The position numbers and the translations under genes were made by a program. A stretch of 64,000 nt of DNA from Lachnospiraceae bacterium (GTDB lineage: Bacteria; Bacillota; Clostridia; Lachnospirales; Lachnospiraceae): assembly GCA_021199475.1 (NCBI GenBank), contig JAJQHZ010000013.1, positions 1-64,000 of the forward strand, given 5' to 3'. The notes beneath the pieces were generated by a model. That model searched no databases, was not told where the DNA came from, and saw only the letters and a program-made list of their open reading frames with translations. Positions 1 through 8,214 of this stretch are shown in pieces (position 1 is the stretch's first letter; each line of letters begins with the position of its first letter).

Positions 1-10
1 TTATTTACAA

Positions 11-35
11 CAAAAAAGAGAGGTACAAACCTCTC
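11..35 (-). terminator. Intrinsic terminator, minus strand
   Basis: A 7-bp stem (18-24 with 29-35) with an ACAA loop is followed on the minus strand by six T residues (12-17). It would end leftward transcription coming through the tRNA-like segment. Confidence 0.6.
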
Positions 36-49
36 CAAAGTGTTTAACT

Positions 50-145
50 GCCGGCATAATAAGAAATAGTAAGCCGTGGTTTAGGTGGATGACGCCGTAT
101 TTGCGGAGACTCCGGTTCAAATCCGGGTGCCCGCTTTATGCCGGC
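50..145 (+). pseudogene. tRNA-like remnant (possibly tRNA-Leu) inside a perfect 10-bp inverted repeat
   Basis: Positions 110-126 contain a good T-arm (stem with a TTCAAAT loop), followed by a 7-nt acceptor-like strand at 128-134. It is preceded by a short arm with CCG/CGG that could be the long variable arm of a class II tRNA, and by GTTTAGG, which resembles an anticodon loop. The 5' acceptor strand fits only with a mismatch, the anticodon stem does not pair, and no leucine-type discriminator A is present, so I call it a decayed tRNA. The outer ends, 50-59 and 136-145, are exact reverse complements. An unrelated structured element is possible. Confidence 0.3.
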
Positions 146-177
146 CGTTACGGCAAGAATATAACGGACGTGTAAAG

Positions 178-222
178 ATAATACAGCCCCGTGCTCCGAC
201 CAATAGCACAGGGCTGTATTAT
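178..222. terminator. 18-bp hairpin, possibly a bidirectional terminator
   Basis: Bases 178-195 pair with 205-222 over 18 bp with one mismatch, leaving a 9-nt loop. The flanks are AT-rich but have no long T-run, so termination is an inference from stem strength. It separates the tRNA-like remnant from the efp upstream region. Confidence 0.45.
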
Positions 223-440
223 TATGTAAAACGATGGAAAAGATTATAAACACCTGCATTATACCCGGCGCGGCTGCTCATGTCAACAGAATGGACAGCT
301 ACACGTCGCTTAGCAAACGACACGCTGCAGAGAACCACTCTTTCCCCTGACGGGGTTATACCCGCCTGCTCCCATCCTTCCCCGTCGGAGCAGGTACAGA
401 ATCCTTACCCCATTTTTACCCTTTTTTATACCCCTTTCCC

Positions 441-530
441 CATGACAAAAGATGAAACACGATAAAAGCCAAAATCCGTGAAACCCTTTATTTTCAGGCA
501 TCCATGACACGTGATGAAACATGATAAAAC
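441..530 (+). repeat. Imperfect direct repeat in the gene-free region upstream of efp
   Basis: Two near-identical segments of about 28 bp (441-468 and 503-530) share ATGACA, GATGAAACA and GATAAAA in the same order, 62 bp apart. No convincing gene is seen between 223 and 600. The repeat could be a duplicated regulatory site or decayed sequence. Confidence 0.4.
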
Positions 531-600
531 AGCGGAGCCCATTTCTTAAGGAAATATTATTTTTAAAAACTAAAAATACGATTCAAAATGAAGAAAACGG

Positions 601-629
601 TTGAAAAATAGAATCAGATAAGGTAGAAT
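601..629 (+). promoter_or_regulatory. Sigma-A-type promoter of efp
   Basis: TTGAAA (601-606) and TAGAAT (624-629) are separated by 17 bp. Transcription would start near 636, about 50 nt before the efp start codon. Confidence 0.6.
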
Positions 630-687
630 AGGGCGAAAAGGGATTCGAAGAATATTATTTCAGATGTTTTCAGGAGGAGACGACAAC

Positions 688-1245
688 ATGATTTCAGCAG
701 GTGATTTTAGAAACGGTGTTACGATTGAGATGGACGGCAATATTTATCAGATTATTGAATTCCAGCATGTAAAGCCGGGCAAAGGAGCCTCATTTGTCAG
801 AACAAAATTAAAAAATATTATCAGCGGCGGCGTAGTGGAAAAATCCTTCCGTCCGACGGAAAAATTCCCGACCGCGCGCATTGACCGCGTAGAGATGCAG
901 TATCTCTATTCCGACGGCGACCTCTTCTATTTCATGAATACGGAGACCTACGACCAGATTGGCTTGAATAAGGATACCATCGGAGATGCCCTGAAGTTCG
1001 TGAAGGAAAATGAGATGGTGAAGGTCTGCTCACACAATGGCAACGTATTTGCGGTAGAACCTCCGCTCTTCGTTGAGCTTGAAGTGACAGAGACCGAGCC
1101 GGGTCTGAAGGGCGATACCGCCACCGGCGCTTCCAAGCCGGCTACCGTAGAGACCGGAGCACTGGTGTATGTACCGCTTTTCGTCAATACGGGGGACAAG
1201 CTTAAGATCGACACCCGCACCGGTGAGTATCTCTCCCGTGTATGA
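688..1245 (+). CDS. efp: Elongation factor P
   Basis: EF-P binds ribosomes stalled on polyproline and stimulates peptide bond formation. The protein has 185 residues, the normal family length. It begins [10 protein letters not shown] and carries the loop [12 protein letters not shown] near residues 29-40; Lys32 sits at the position that is post-translationally modified in many bacteria. The C-terminal OB domain ends with the typical [11 protein letters not shown]. The start at 688 is chosen over an in-frame ATG at 664 because AGGAGG at 672-677 lies 10 nt upstream. It has its own promoter at 601-629 and is followed by a structured element and a terminator. Confidence 0.97.
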   Translation: MISAGDFRNGVTIEMDGNIYQIIEFQHVKPGKGASFVRTKLKNIISGGVVEKSFRPTEKFPTARIDRVEMQYLYSDGDLFYFMNTETYDQIGLNKDTIGDALKFVKENEMVKVCSHNGNVFAVEPPLFVELEVTETEPGLKGDTATGASKPATVETGALVYVPLFVNTGDKLKIDTRTGEYLSRV

Positions 1246-1335
1246 TTCATTTTCTTGAGAAAACCATTCGGACCGGGGCATTCTTTCCCCGCGTCCGCCG
1301 TATTTATGCCGTATGCGAATTGCTTCCGGCACAGC

Positions 1336-1430
1336 ACGAATCGGATAGTGGGAGTTCTCTCACCCTATCCGCTGTGCCAGGCGCGAGCAGCGAAGCTGCT
1401 AATTTCCTCTCGCGCCTGTGTACATAAAAA
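1336..1430 (+). ncRNA. Structured RNA motif, copy A (efp downstream region)
   Basis: A hairpin (GGATAG 1343-1348 with CTATCC 1365-1370) is followed by an 8-bp stem (1380-1387 with 1409-1416). This second stem encloses a small hairpin (1388-1391 with 1395-1398) and an unpaired TTTCCT. A tail GTGTACATAAAAA leads into an intrinsic terminator. An additional 8-bp stem, 1328-1335 with 1371-1378, can close the first hairpin in this copy. Copy B lies near 38700; it keeps the first hairpin almost identically, and keeps the second stem with different bases. It may be an independent small RNA or a processed 3' UTR product. No family name is claimed. Confidence 0.6.
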
Positions 1431-1474
1431 ACACCGCACAGGTTTCGGATAAGGACCTTGCGGTGTTTTTTTTT
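1431..1474 (+). terminator. Intrinsic terminator after efp and RNA copy A
   Basis: ACACCGCACAGGT (1431-1443) pairs with ACCTTGCGGTGT (1455-1466) with one bulge, and is followed by a run of nine T residues. Confidence 0.85.
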
Positions 1475-1534
1475 GCGCCGAATCTATTTTCTCTCTTTTA
1501 TGATTTTCTTATTCATTTCTTATGAATTTTTATC

Positions 1535-1563
1535 TTGATTTATGTGACTATAAATGTTATAGT
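1535..1563 (+). promoter_or_regulatory. Promoter of the DUF5688 gene
   Basis: TTGATT (1535-1540) and TATAGT (1558-1563) have 17-bp spacing. Because it lies downstream of the terminator, the DUF5688 gene does not carry RNA copy A in its transcript. Confidence 0.5.
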
Positions 1564-1619
1564 TAGAGTCGTCTGTTTGAAAAACAAGTCAATCTATTGT
1601 GACAGAAAGGTGGTTTTTG

Positions 1620-2516
1620 TTGAATTACAGCACGTTTTTACAACAGATTACGAAAGAGATAAAGGAACGCGTCGGGGCATCGGCGCAGGTTCAGGTCAGC
1701 CGGATTTCAAAAGTGAATCTCCCCGTGGCCGAAGGGATGACCATCCTCCTTCCCGGAGAAAATGCTTCACCGACGATTTATCTGGAACAATATTATCAGA
1801 AATATCTGGAAGGAAACAGTCTCTCCGTTATCGCGGAAGAAATTCTCACCTTCTATCAGGAGCATCGGGGAACCTGCAGCTTCGATTTCTCCTTCTATAC
1901 CGATTTTGAAAAGACAAAAGACCGGATCGTTTGCCGTCTGATCAATTATGATAAAAATCGTTCTCTTCTTCAGAGCGTTCCTCACCGGCGCTTTCTGGAT
2001 CTGGCGATTGTGTATTATTATCAGATGGATAACAGCCTCTTTGGGAAATCCAGCCTTCTGGTGCGGACCTCACACCTCGACCAATGGAGCATCGACCCGG
2101 ATCTGCTGCACGCGATAGCCCTCCGCAATACCAGACGGCTGCTTCCATTTCGCATCACGACGCTTGCCCAGCTGCTGGAGGACATTCCGGAGATCCCCCT
2201 TTTCTGGTCCGGCTGCGGGCACAACGCCATGTACATCCTTACGAATGAAGAATTGTGTTTCGGCGCAATCAACATAATTTTTGACGATATCCTGTACGCA
2301 GTCGCAAATAAGCTGGAGAGTGATTTCTATGTTCTTCCCAGCAGCATTCATGAATGCCTGCTCCTCCCCGTAACTTCCTGGGAAGGTTCAGAACCGCAGC
2401 GTTTGCAGGAAATCGTATCCGAGATCAACAAAGAATATGTCTCCTCTGAGGAAGTCCTCGGAGACCACATCTACCGCTACATGCGCGAGCGGCACGACCT
2501 GCGGCTCGAAGTGTAA
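1620..2516 (+). CDS. DUF5688 family protein
   Basis: A 298-residue soluble protein without signal peptide or membrane segment. It resembles DUF5688, a family found mostly in Lachnospiraceae and often present in many copies per genome; its function is unknown. The N-terminus MNYSTFLQQITKEI and the stretch with EQYYQKYLEG followed by EEILTFYQEH look typical. I place the start at TTG 1620 because AGGTGG (1608-1613) lies at the right distance; a GTG at 1599 would add seven residues but lacks a ribosome site. It is a single-gene unit with its own promoter. Confidence 0.75.
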   Translation: MNYSTFLQQITKEIKERVGASAQVQVSRISKVNLPVAEGMTILLPGENASPTIYLEQYYQKYLEGNSLSVIAEEILTFYQEHRGTCSFDFSFYTDFEKTKDRIVCRLINYDKNRSLLQSVPHRRFLDLAIVYYYQMDNSLFGKSSLLVRTSHLDQWSIDPDLLHAIALRNTRRLLPFRITTLAQLLEDIPEIPLFWSGCGHNAMYILTNEELCFGAINIIFDDILYAVANKLESDFYVLPSSIHECLLLPVTSWEGSEPQRLQEIVSEINKEYVSSEEVLGDHIYRYMRERHDLRLEV

Positions 2517-2524
2517 GATAATGA

Positions 2525-2562
2525 CAAAAACTCCGCCGGAATCATTCACGATTCTGGCGGAG
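2525..2562 (-). terminator. Terminator of tRNA-Arg
   Basis: An 8-bp stem, ACTCCGCC with GGCGGAGT, extended by partly paired inner bases, is followed on the minus strand by TTTTTG. It lies directly behind the tRNA. Confidence 0.75.
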
Positions 2563-2569
2563 TCAGCCG

Positions 2570-2642
2570 CGCACCTGAAGGGATTCGAACCCCTGGCACG
2601 TGGTACCGGAAACCACTGCTCTATCCCCTGAGCTACAGGTGC
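2570..2642 (-). tRNA. tRNA-Arg, anticodon CCG
   Basis: The minus strand folds into a complete 73-nt cloverleaf: acceptor GCACCTG with CAGGTGC, D-arm with AGCTC and GAGC, anticodon stem GTGGT/ACCAC around a loop with CCG, and T-loop TTCGAAT. The discriminator is G and CCA is not encoded. It reads codon CGG. Confidence 0.95.
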
Positions 2643-2670
2643 ATCACGCGCAACGCTGCACGCAAACAGT

Positions 2671-2699
2671 ATACTAACATATTTCGCTAAAAATGTAAA
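2671..2699 (-). promoter_or_regulatory. Promoter of tRNA-Arg
   Basis: On the minus strand, TTTACA (2694-2699) and TAGTAT (2671-2676) are 17 bp apart, about 30 bp upstream of the mature tRNA. Confidence 0.6.
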
Positions 2700-2718
2700 G
2701 GCAAAATTTTCATGGAGT

Positions 2719-3699
2719 TTAATCAAAAAACTTATAAATCTTCAGAACCTGATTCGACACATTATAGGTCTCCAGATTGTATCCATTTGGATTCCAGCCG
2801 GCCCAGACCCCCTCCGGGTCATAATAGTGCCCGTTGATCCGCACCCAGCTATGCTTTGTATATCCGTCCGAGGCCTGATCCCGGGATCCCGGCACACGTC
2901 CCATAATCAGATACGGCTTATATCCGACCTCTCTGGCCAGCGCCGCAAACGCGCAGGCAAAGCTCCTGCAGGAGCCGCGATGTGTCGTCAACATTGCATA
3001 CGCGCATTTCTGCCTTTGCGCCAAGGTAGATACGGATTTATTATAGGTCATATACGTCCAGTTGCTCTTTTCCGTCATATAATCCCAGCAGGCTTTCAGC
3101 TTCTGCTTTTTGGTCATTTTACTGGTCGTAATCTCATCCACGATCTCCATCGTCAGCATTTTCAGCTTCGACGCCGTATTGCTCTTCGCGTATCCCTTGC
3201 TGGTAAAGGTAATTCCATCCTTTTCCGTCGTCAACCGTTTTCCTTTGGCGTTCGCCCGATATAAATGATTGTTGACAATGAACCAGCCCGTCGACGCGCG
3301 GCCCTTTTTGCTCACATAGTAAACACTGCCGTTCACCGTCACAAACCGCGACTTCTTCCCGGTGAGCAGGTGCCCCTCCTCGTCGAAAACATAGACATAA
3401 TCGCCAATCTTACACCCGCCGACAGCTGCTCTTCCATTATCCTTAAAATAATACCGGTAATCACCGATGGTCTTCCATTTGCTTTTGAGCATCGAGCCAT
3501 CATTTTTGTAATAGTAATAATAATCGCCTTCCTGCACCAGGCCTTTCTTCACAATTGCCGATTCCGTGCTTGCGGACGAATCTCCTCCGGAGGCAAATGT
3601 CCGTAAAGGAGCTGCCCAAAGCCACAGAAAGCCCACACAGACTGCCGCCATAATTACTAACAAACACTGCCGTACATCAGTACCTTTATTTCTGCTCAA
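2719..3699 (-). CDS. Secreted transglutaminase-like protein with cell-wall-binding repeats (1)
   Basis: A 326-residue exported protein. An N-terminal signal peptide is followed by about four aromatic wall-binding repeats (residues about 55-150, with YYYYKN, YRYYFKDNG and YVFDEEGH). A transglutaminase/peptidase-like domain ends the protein. The Cys-His-Asp triad is visible as GSCRSFA, KHSWV and YYDPE. Start is TTG at 3699, with GGGAGG 8-10 nt upstream. It is the last gene of the dlt-like minus-strand run, 82 bp behind the adenylation gene. It probably cleaves or cross-links wall peptides, but the substrate is unknown. Confidence 0.85.
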   Translation of the reverse strand: MSRNKGTDVRQCLLVIMAAVCVGFLWLWAAPLRTFASGGDSSASTESAIVKKGLVQEGDYYYYYKNDGSMLKSKWKTIGDYRYYFKDNGRAAVGGCKIGDYVYVFDEEGHLLTGKKSRFVTVNGSVYYVSKKGRASTGWFIVNNHLYRANAKGKRLTTEKDGITFTSKGYAKSNTASKLKMLTMEIVDEITTSKMTKKQKLKACWDYMTEKSNWTYMTYNKSVSTLAQRQKCAYAMLTTHRGSCRSFACAFAALAREVGYKPYLIMGRVPGSRDQASDGYTKHSWVRINGHYYDPEGVWAGWNPNGYNLETYNVSNQVLKIYKFFD

Positions 3700-3781
3700 A
3701 AAATCGACCTCCCGATTCTCGCTGCAAAGACTCTCCCATGATCAGACACAGTCCGCTATGTTGGTTTAACGGATAAGATTC

Positions 3782-5311
3782 TTACATCAGTTCCTGCCGG
3801 TACGCTTTCCGGTCAAGCTTACCATTGAAGGTGCGCTTAATCTGATCAACCTGCTCATAAAACTGCGGCACCTTATACAATTCGAGTCTGGACGACAGAT
3901 ACTGCCGAAGATCCCTCTTGTCCAAAGCCATGCCCTCGCGAAGCACAACCAGCAGCTTTAATGCTTTCCCCGTAATCCGGTCTTCCACTCCCACACAGAT
4001 ACAGTCCTCCAGACCCTCGTACGTGAGCGCTGCTTCTTCCACCTCCGCCGGAGCCACCTTCAGCCCTCCGACATTAATGACATCTCCTTTACGCCCGAGA
4101 ATATATACAAACCCATTCTCATCCTTATAGCCAATGTCATTGGTATAAAACGTTCCGTCCTGGAAATACTGCGCAGTCAGCTCCGGTTCATTCACATATC
4201 CGGTCATATTGATGGGACCCCTGCAGGCAATCAGCCCCGGATGCCCGGCGGAGGATGCGATCTCTTTTCTCTCATCATCCACGATAAGAACCTGAGAATT
4301 TCTGGTCTCCCGGCCAACACAGCCAGCAAGACCCGGATGCTCCTGATAGCTGTACATACAGACTACGCCGGACTCTGAAGAACCGTAACTGTTATACAGC
4401 CGGGAGGACGGAAGCAGCCTGCAAAGCCGTTCCTTATCGGGCTCTGGAAATGGTGCGGTAGAAGACACGATAAAATCAATCTTGTCCGCATACTCTCCAA
4501 TCTTGTCCCCTGAAAGCATAAAAAGAATGCGGACATAGGGCGGCGGCAGACAGCAGCTCACCCGCTCGCAGGGATACTCCAGCGCCCCATAGAAATCCCG
4601 CATATTCATCATGCCATTCAGAATGTAACAGGCGTTCCCATTCACGAGAGAAGCGGCGACGTTGCGAATGGGATTTGCGTGATTAAGCGGACCCGGAACC
4701 AGATGAACAAACTCCTCCGGATAGGAGCATCCGTAAATCAGGTTTTCAGTCACCGCAAACAGGGAGCCATGAGAGACCTCCACTCCTTTAGAAGCGCCGG
4801 TCGTCCCGGTCGTAAAATAGATATTCCCCGGCTCTGCTTTGCCCGGAAAAGTAAAATCAAAGCCGTCACTGCCCGCCCGGAAAAGAATCGTTCCGCCATC
4901 CGCTTTCCAGACACCCGTATTGTCTCCCTCGAAGGACAGTTCCCTGCTGTCGAGGAATTGTCCGGAATACCGCTCATTCACCGAAAGGTCATCACAGATA
5001 ACCACATCCGCACCGACTGCCTGCGCCGCCTGAACAATTCCATCTGCCGATACCGTACTTTCCAGCGCAGTCACTACTCCACCGGCAAGATGAATACCCA
5101 GATTCAAAACGATATATTCAATCGTCTGACTGGATTTCACGATGACGATACTGCCCCGGTCAACTCCCTTTTTCCTGAGAAAAGCTGCGCAGCTGCTTAC
5201 CTCATCTGCCAGCCTTAAGTAGCTCACTTCCCGCTCTTTGGTGATCAGCGCGGTCTTGTCCGGCGTATCCGCAGCATGCTCAAAAACATACTCCTCTATC
5301 GATTTCCACAC
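3782..5311 (-). CDS. AMP-forming acyl-adenylating enzyme (DltA-like position)
   Basis: A 509-residue ANL-superfamily enzyme that should activate a carboxylic or amino acid as its adenylate and load it on a carrier protein. Visible motifs: TTGTTGASKGVEVSH (A3 loop), YNSYGSSESG (A5), TNDIGY with LGRKGDVINVGG (A7/A8), and the catalytic lysine near the end in NGKLDRKAY (A10). It lies in one run with carrier protein, MBOAT and SGNH genes, the role DltA plays in D-alanylation. I cannot tell the substrate; the pocket is not obviously that of DltA. Start is GTG at 5311 with GAGGAA immediately upstream, an unusually tight spacing. Confidence 0.85.
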   Translation of the reverse strand: MWKSIEEYVFEHAADTPDKTALITKEREVSYLRLADEVSSCAAFLRKKGVDRGSIVIVKSSQTIEYIVLNLGIHLAGGVVTALESTVSADGIVQAAQAVGADVVICDDLSVNERYSGQFLDSRELSFEGDNTGVWKADGGTILFRAGSDGFDFTFPGKAEPGNIYFTTGTTGASKGVEVSHGSLFAVTENLIYGCSYPEEFVHLVPGPLNHANPIRNVAASLVNGNACYILNGMMNMRDFYGALEYPCERVSCCLPPPYVRILFMLSGDKIGEYADKIDFIVSSTAPFPEPDKERLCRLLPSSRLYNSYGSSESGVVCMYSYQEHPGLAGCVGRETRNSQVLIVDDERKEIASSAGHPGLIACRGPINMTGYVNEPELTAQYFQDGTFYTNDIGYKDENGFVYILGRKGDVINVGGLKVAPAEVEEAALTYEGLEDCICVGVEDRITGKALKLLVVLREGMALDKRDLRQYLSSRLELYKVPQFYEQVDQIKRTFNGKLDRKAYRQELM

Positions 5312-5347
5312 TTCCTCTAGCCTTCTTTCTATATGGATTTCAACAAT

Positions 5348-6769
5348 TTATATGGTACTAAAAGCAGGCCAGTATTTCAGCAGCAAAAAGCATACCGCCG
5401 TCATCAGCAAAACGATCATCACTGTCATTTTCCAGCCTTCCTTCAGCATGTATCCGGGCTCCAGCCCATAGCCGACCGGAATTGCACGGATTGAAGTCGG
5501 CAGCATATACGACAGGTTTACCCCGACGGAAGCAATATAGACATACGGAATCGGGTTGCGGTCGATTCCCTGAATAATTGAAATTACAATGGGAATCGCT
5601 ACCGCCGCGGTCGCCGTGTTGGATGTGACATCTGAGAGCAAAATCGTCAGCGCAACAATCACAAAGACCGTGACCAGTCCGCCGGTCAGCCCCAGACCTG
5701 CGACCAGCTCGCCAATGATCTGTGCCACCCCTGAATCATTGATCAGGGTTCCCGCAGCAAGCCCTCCGGCAAACACATAAATCAATTCCCAAACAATTTT
5801 TGTCTGGACAGATTTCCAGACCATCACTCGCGAGCCGTCCTTTCGCGTAATCAGAAAAGAAATCACTGCGCAGATGATAAACGAATAGGCCGGTTTCAGT
5901 CCCGGAAGCAAGGTCTGATACAACTGCCTGGTAAAGGACAGAACCGTTGCGGCCAGAAAGAGAACCAGCACACACTTCTCTTCGAAGCTCATTTTCTCCA
6001 GCTTCCTGTATTCCATCCGGAAATACTCCCGCGACCCTCCCAGGCTGTCCGTTTTGCTCACATTTCGCAGCATAAAAAGAAGATTGCTGACGATCAGGAT
6101 CAGCATAATGGGAAGAAAATGAGCCACCCAGGAAACATACAGATACTCTTCCCCGGTCAGCTGCTCCAGATATTCGACGGTAACCAGATTCATAGCGCCG
6201 CCGAGCGGAGAAGCCAGACCGCCGATCCCGACTCCGTACGCAATGTAAAGCAGCAGCTTGGAGCCGAAGCGGCTCTTCGAAATATCACCTTCCCCGACAT
6301 ATTTCAGCATGGATACCGCGATCGGCGTTACTGTAGCGCACACCACCGCATTCGGCAGTACCGTAGAGAGAAGGGTAGACAGAAGAAACCAGAAAACAAG
6401 CTGCGCCCGGAAATTATCTCCCACAAAGCCCAGAAAACCGGCTGCAATCCGCTTATCCAGCCCGGTCTCTTCCCACGAAACTGTCAGGATCGACGCGCCA
6501 AGCAAAAGAAGAATGGTCTCCGATGCATAATTCGCAATGACACTCGACATGGTGCACATCGGTATGATGGCATTGACTGCAATCGGCAGAAACGCTGTGA
6601 CCGCATAATCAACCGCGGAAGTAACCCACCAGAACGCCATCCATACGACCGTCCCGATGGCTGCCCGCTCCGCCAGTGCGGGGAACACGGATGCCGGAAG
6701 GCATACACAGCAAATCAAAAACAGAAGCGGACCTCCTGCCACAAATATCATCCTGTTATTGCGTTTCAT
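5348..6769 (-). CDS. SLC13/DASS-type anion transporter
   Basis: A 473-residue membrane protein with about 11-12 hydrophobic segments. Two repeat motifs mark the SLC13 (divalent anion:sodium symporter) family: GGLASPLGGAMN in the first half and SDVTSNTATAAVAIPI in the second, where the Ser-Asn-Thr binds sodium and carboxylate in known members. Those members import succinate, citrate or sulfate. It lies between the adenylation gene and the carrier protein gene (36 and 48 bp gaps). It may supply the acid that is activated, which is inference; such a gene is not part of ordinary dlt operons. Confidence 0.8.
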   Translation of the reverse strand: MKRNNRMIFVAGGPLLFLICCVCLPASVFPALAERAAIGTVVWMAFWWVTSAVDYAVTAFLPIAVNAIIPMCTMSSVIANYASETILLLLGASILTVSWEETGLDKRIAAGFLGFVGDNFRAQLVFWFLLSTLLSTVLPNAVVCATVTPIAVSMLKYVGEGDISKSRFGSKLLLYIAYGVGIGGLASPLGGAMNLVTVEYLEQLTGEEYLYVSWVAHFLPIMLILIVSNLLFMLRNVSKTDSLGGSREYFRMEYRKLEKMSFEEKCVLVLFLAATVLSFTRQLYQTLLPGLKPAYSFIICAVISFLITRKDGSRVMVWKSVQTKIVWELIYVFAGGLAAGTLINDSGVAQIIGELVAGLGLTGGLVTVFVIVALTILLSDVTSNTATAAVAIPIVISIIQGIDRNPIPYVYIASVGVNLSYMLPTSIRAIPVGYGLEPGYMLKEGWKMTVMIVLLMTAVCFLLLKYWPAFSTI

Positions 6770-6817
6770 ACTGACACCTCCCGCTATTCAAACTGGCGCA
6801 TATTTCCCCTCGTCCCT

Positions 6818-7054
6818 TTATTTCTTTTCTTCCAGCAGACGACTGACCAGCCGAGCCATACCAGCAATGGAATTGAAATTATCTTCGATGATATCCACAT
6901 ACGTAATCACAATATCGAACTCTGAATTCAGGGTCTCGATAATGCCGATCAGTGTCACCGAATCCAGGATTTTGTCATCCCAGAGCGCATTAGAGGATTC
7001 AAAATCAATCCACGGAAATTCCTCATTCAGTACCGCTAAAACCTTCTGTTCCAT
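6818..7054 (-). CDS. Acyl carrier protein (DltC-like)
   Basis: A 78-residue acidic protein with the phosphopantetheine attachment motif ILDSVTLIGII; the serine in DSV is the attachment site. The length and four-helix pattern fit acyl/peptidyl carrier proteins and DltC. It would receive the acyl group from the adenylating enzyme encoded two genes downstream and hand it to the MBOAT/SGNH pair encoded upstream. Start ATG 7054. Confidence 0.85.
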   Translation of the reverse strand: MEQKVLAVLNEEFPWIDFESSNALWDDKILDSVTLIGIIETLNSEFDIVITYVDIIEDNFNSIAGMARLVSRLLEEKK

Positions 7055-7146
7055 TTTTTCTTTTCCTTTCTGAATGTAATTGTATTTCCCTGCTAAAGCA
7101 GGCGCCTGATTAAAAAGCAGCTATATAGTATGCCGGCTTTGCCTTC

Positions 7147-8214
7147 CTACAAAAGGTTTGCCAGCACTTTAGAAAACTCTCTGGCCGCATCCCCATTCAT
7201 ATGGCCGTCATAATCCGTATAATCCTCAATTTCATGAGAAAACTCAAAATAATAATCTGTATTGAAGTTCAGGCAGGCGACTCCTTTTTCTGCAAAAAAC
7301 GATTCCAGATAATCATACGCTTCCATATAATTATCCCACCAGGTACCAAGAGCTGCCGCCGGAATCGGTGTAATCACCGCTACAAACTCAATCTCATTCT
7401 CCGCACAGAGATCAATGGTTTTTTCAATATATTCCATATTCTCATCCACCACCGCGGATTCGGTGAAGACTGCCGTGTCCTCGCTAAGCTGGAGCGTGGA
7501 AGTATCCACCGGATAGCGCTCAATAAATCCGCTCTCATGGTATTCCTGCGAATCGCTCTTCAGGCTTTCCACACTGTAATCACCCGTAAGCTTGCGCGTC
7601 AGCGTCTCAGCGACCATGGGCAGTTCATAAGAGAGCGAATACTCATACCACGGAAACAGCAGCGTGCGGAAATTCGTTTCCGCAATGGCGTCAAAAAAGT
7701 ACTCAACTTTGGCCAGCGACAGCGGAAACTCATGGTAAAACAGAAGATAATTATTTCCCTCTTCCTTTTCCGTCACGATATAACCCGGTGAAACCTCATA
7801 GATAATTCTTGTTGGATTCTGCTTCTCTATCGCCAGGCGTGTCATATAGTAAACATCAATCGCATACTCTCCTCCGACACAGGCATTGTGCGCACTTCTC
7901 CCGGTAATCCCCTCCATCGAATCCGGGTCAATTCCCATCTTTCCGTGAGAGGTTCCTACGATAATATCGTCGTACTGTGTGGTACTGATCGCATGGATGT
8001 CATTGCGCATAAATGTACAGGGATACAGGGCAAGATCCAACCCGCACAAAAGCAGCACAAAGACCGCTGCGGTAAGCAGGATTTTCCACCATGTCAGGCG
8101 ACGCCCGGCCGCCTGATTCTCTTTCGTCTCTGAATCCCGGGGAAGCTTCGTCACAGCAGCCTCCTGCGTCCCCCCGCTCCCGGTTTTCTTCTGATTTTCT
8201 TCAAAACTGAGCAT
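7147..8214 (-). CDS. Membrane-anchored SGNH-like protein (DltD-like position)
   Basis: About 355 residues: a charged N-terminal tail, one membrane segment (KILLTAAVFVLLLCGLDL), then an extracytoplasmic domain. GTSHGKMGIDP resembles the Gly-x-Ser nucleophile block of SGNH/DltD/DHHW proteins, and DYDGHMNGDAAREF near the end resembles the Asp-x-x-His block. Start at 8214 is chosen because GAAAGG precedes it; the reading frame is open to 8274, but this start overlaps the MBOAT stop by only 14 bp, suggesting translational coupling. It likely takes the last step of acyl transfer to an envelope polymer. Sequence similarity to true DltD is limited. Confidence 0.7.
   Translation of the reverse strand: MLSFEENQKKTGSGGTQEAAVTKLPRDSETKENQAAGRRLTWWKILLTAAVFVLLLCGLDLALYPCTFMRNDIHAISTTQYDDIIVGTSHGKMGIDPDSMEGITGRSAHNACVGGEYAIDVYYMTRLAIEKQNPTRIIYEVSPGYIVTEKEEGNNYLLFYHEFPLSLAKVEYFFDAIAETNFRTLLFPWYEYSLSYELPMVAETLTRKLTGDYSVESLKSDSQEYHESGFIERYPVDTSTLQLSEDTAVFTESAVVDENMEYIEKTIDLCAENEIEFVAVITPIPAAALGTWWDNYMEAYDYLESFFAEKGVACLNFNTDYYFEFSHEIEDYTDYDGHMNGDAAREFSKVLANLL

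Noticed and set aside
948-1337. Antisense open frame over efp
   Set aside because: It lies opposite a well-supported gene and has no ribosome site; the composition explains it.
8171-8176. C6 tract in the SGNH-like gene as a second phase switch
   Set aside because: The tract is short and the frame is intact on both sides; no evidence for switching.
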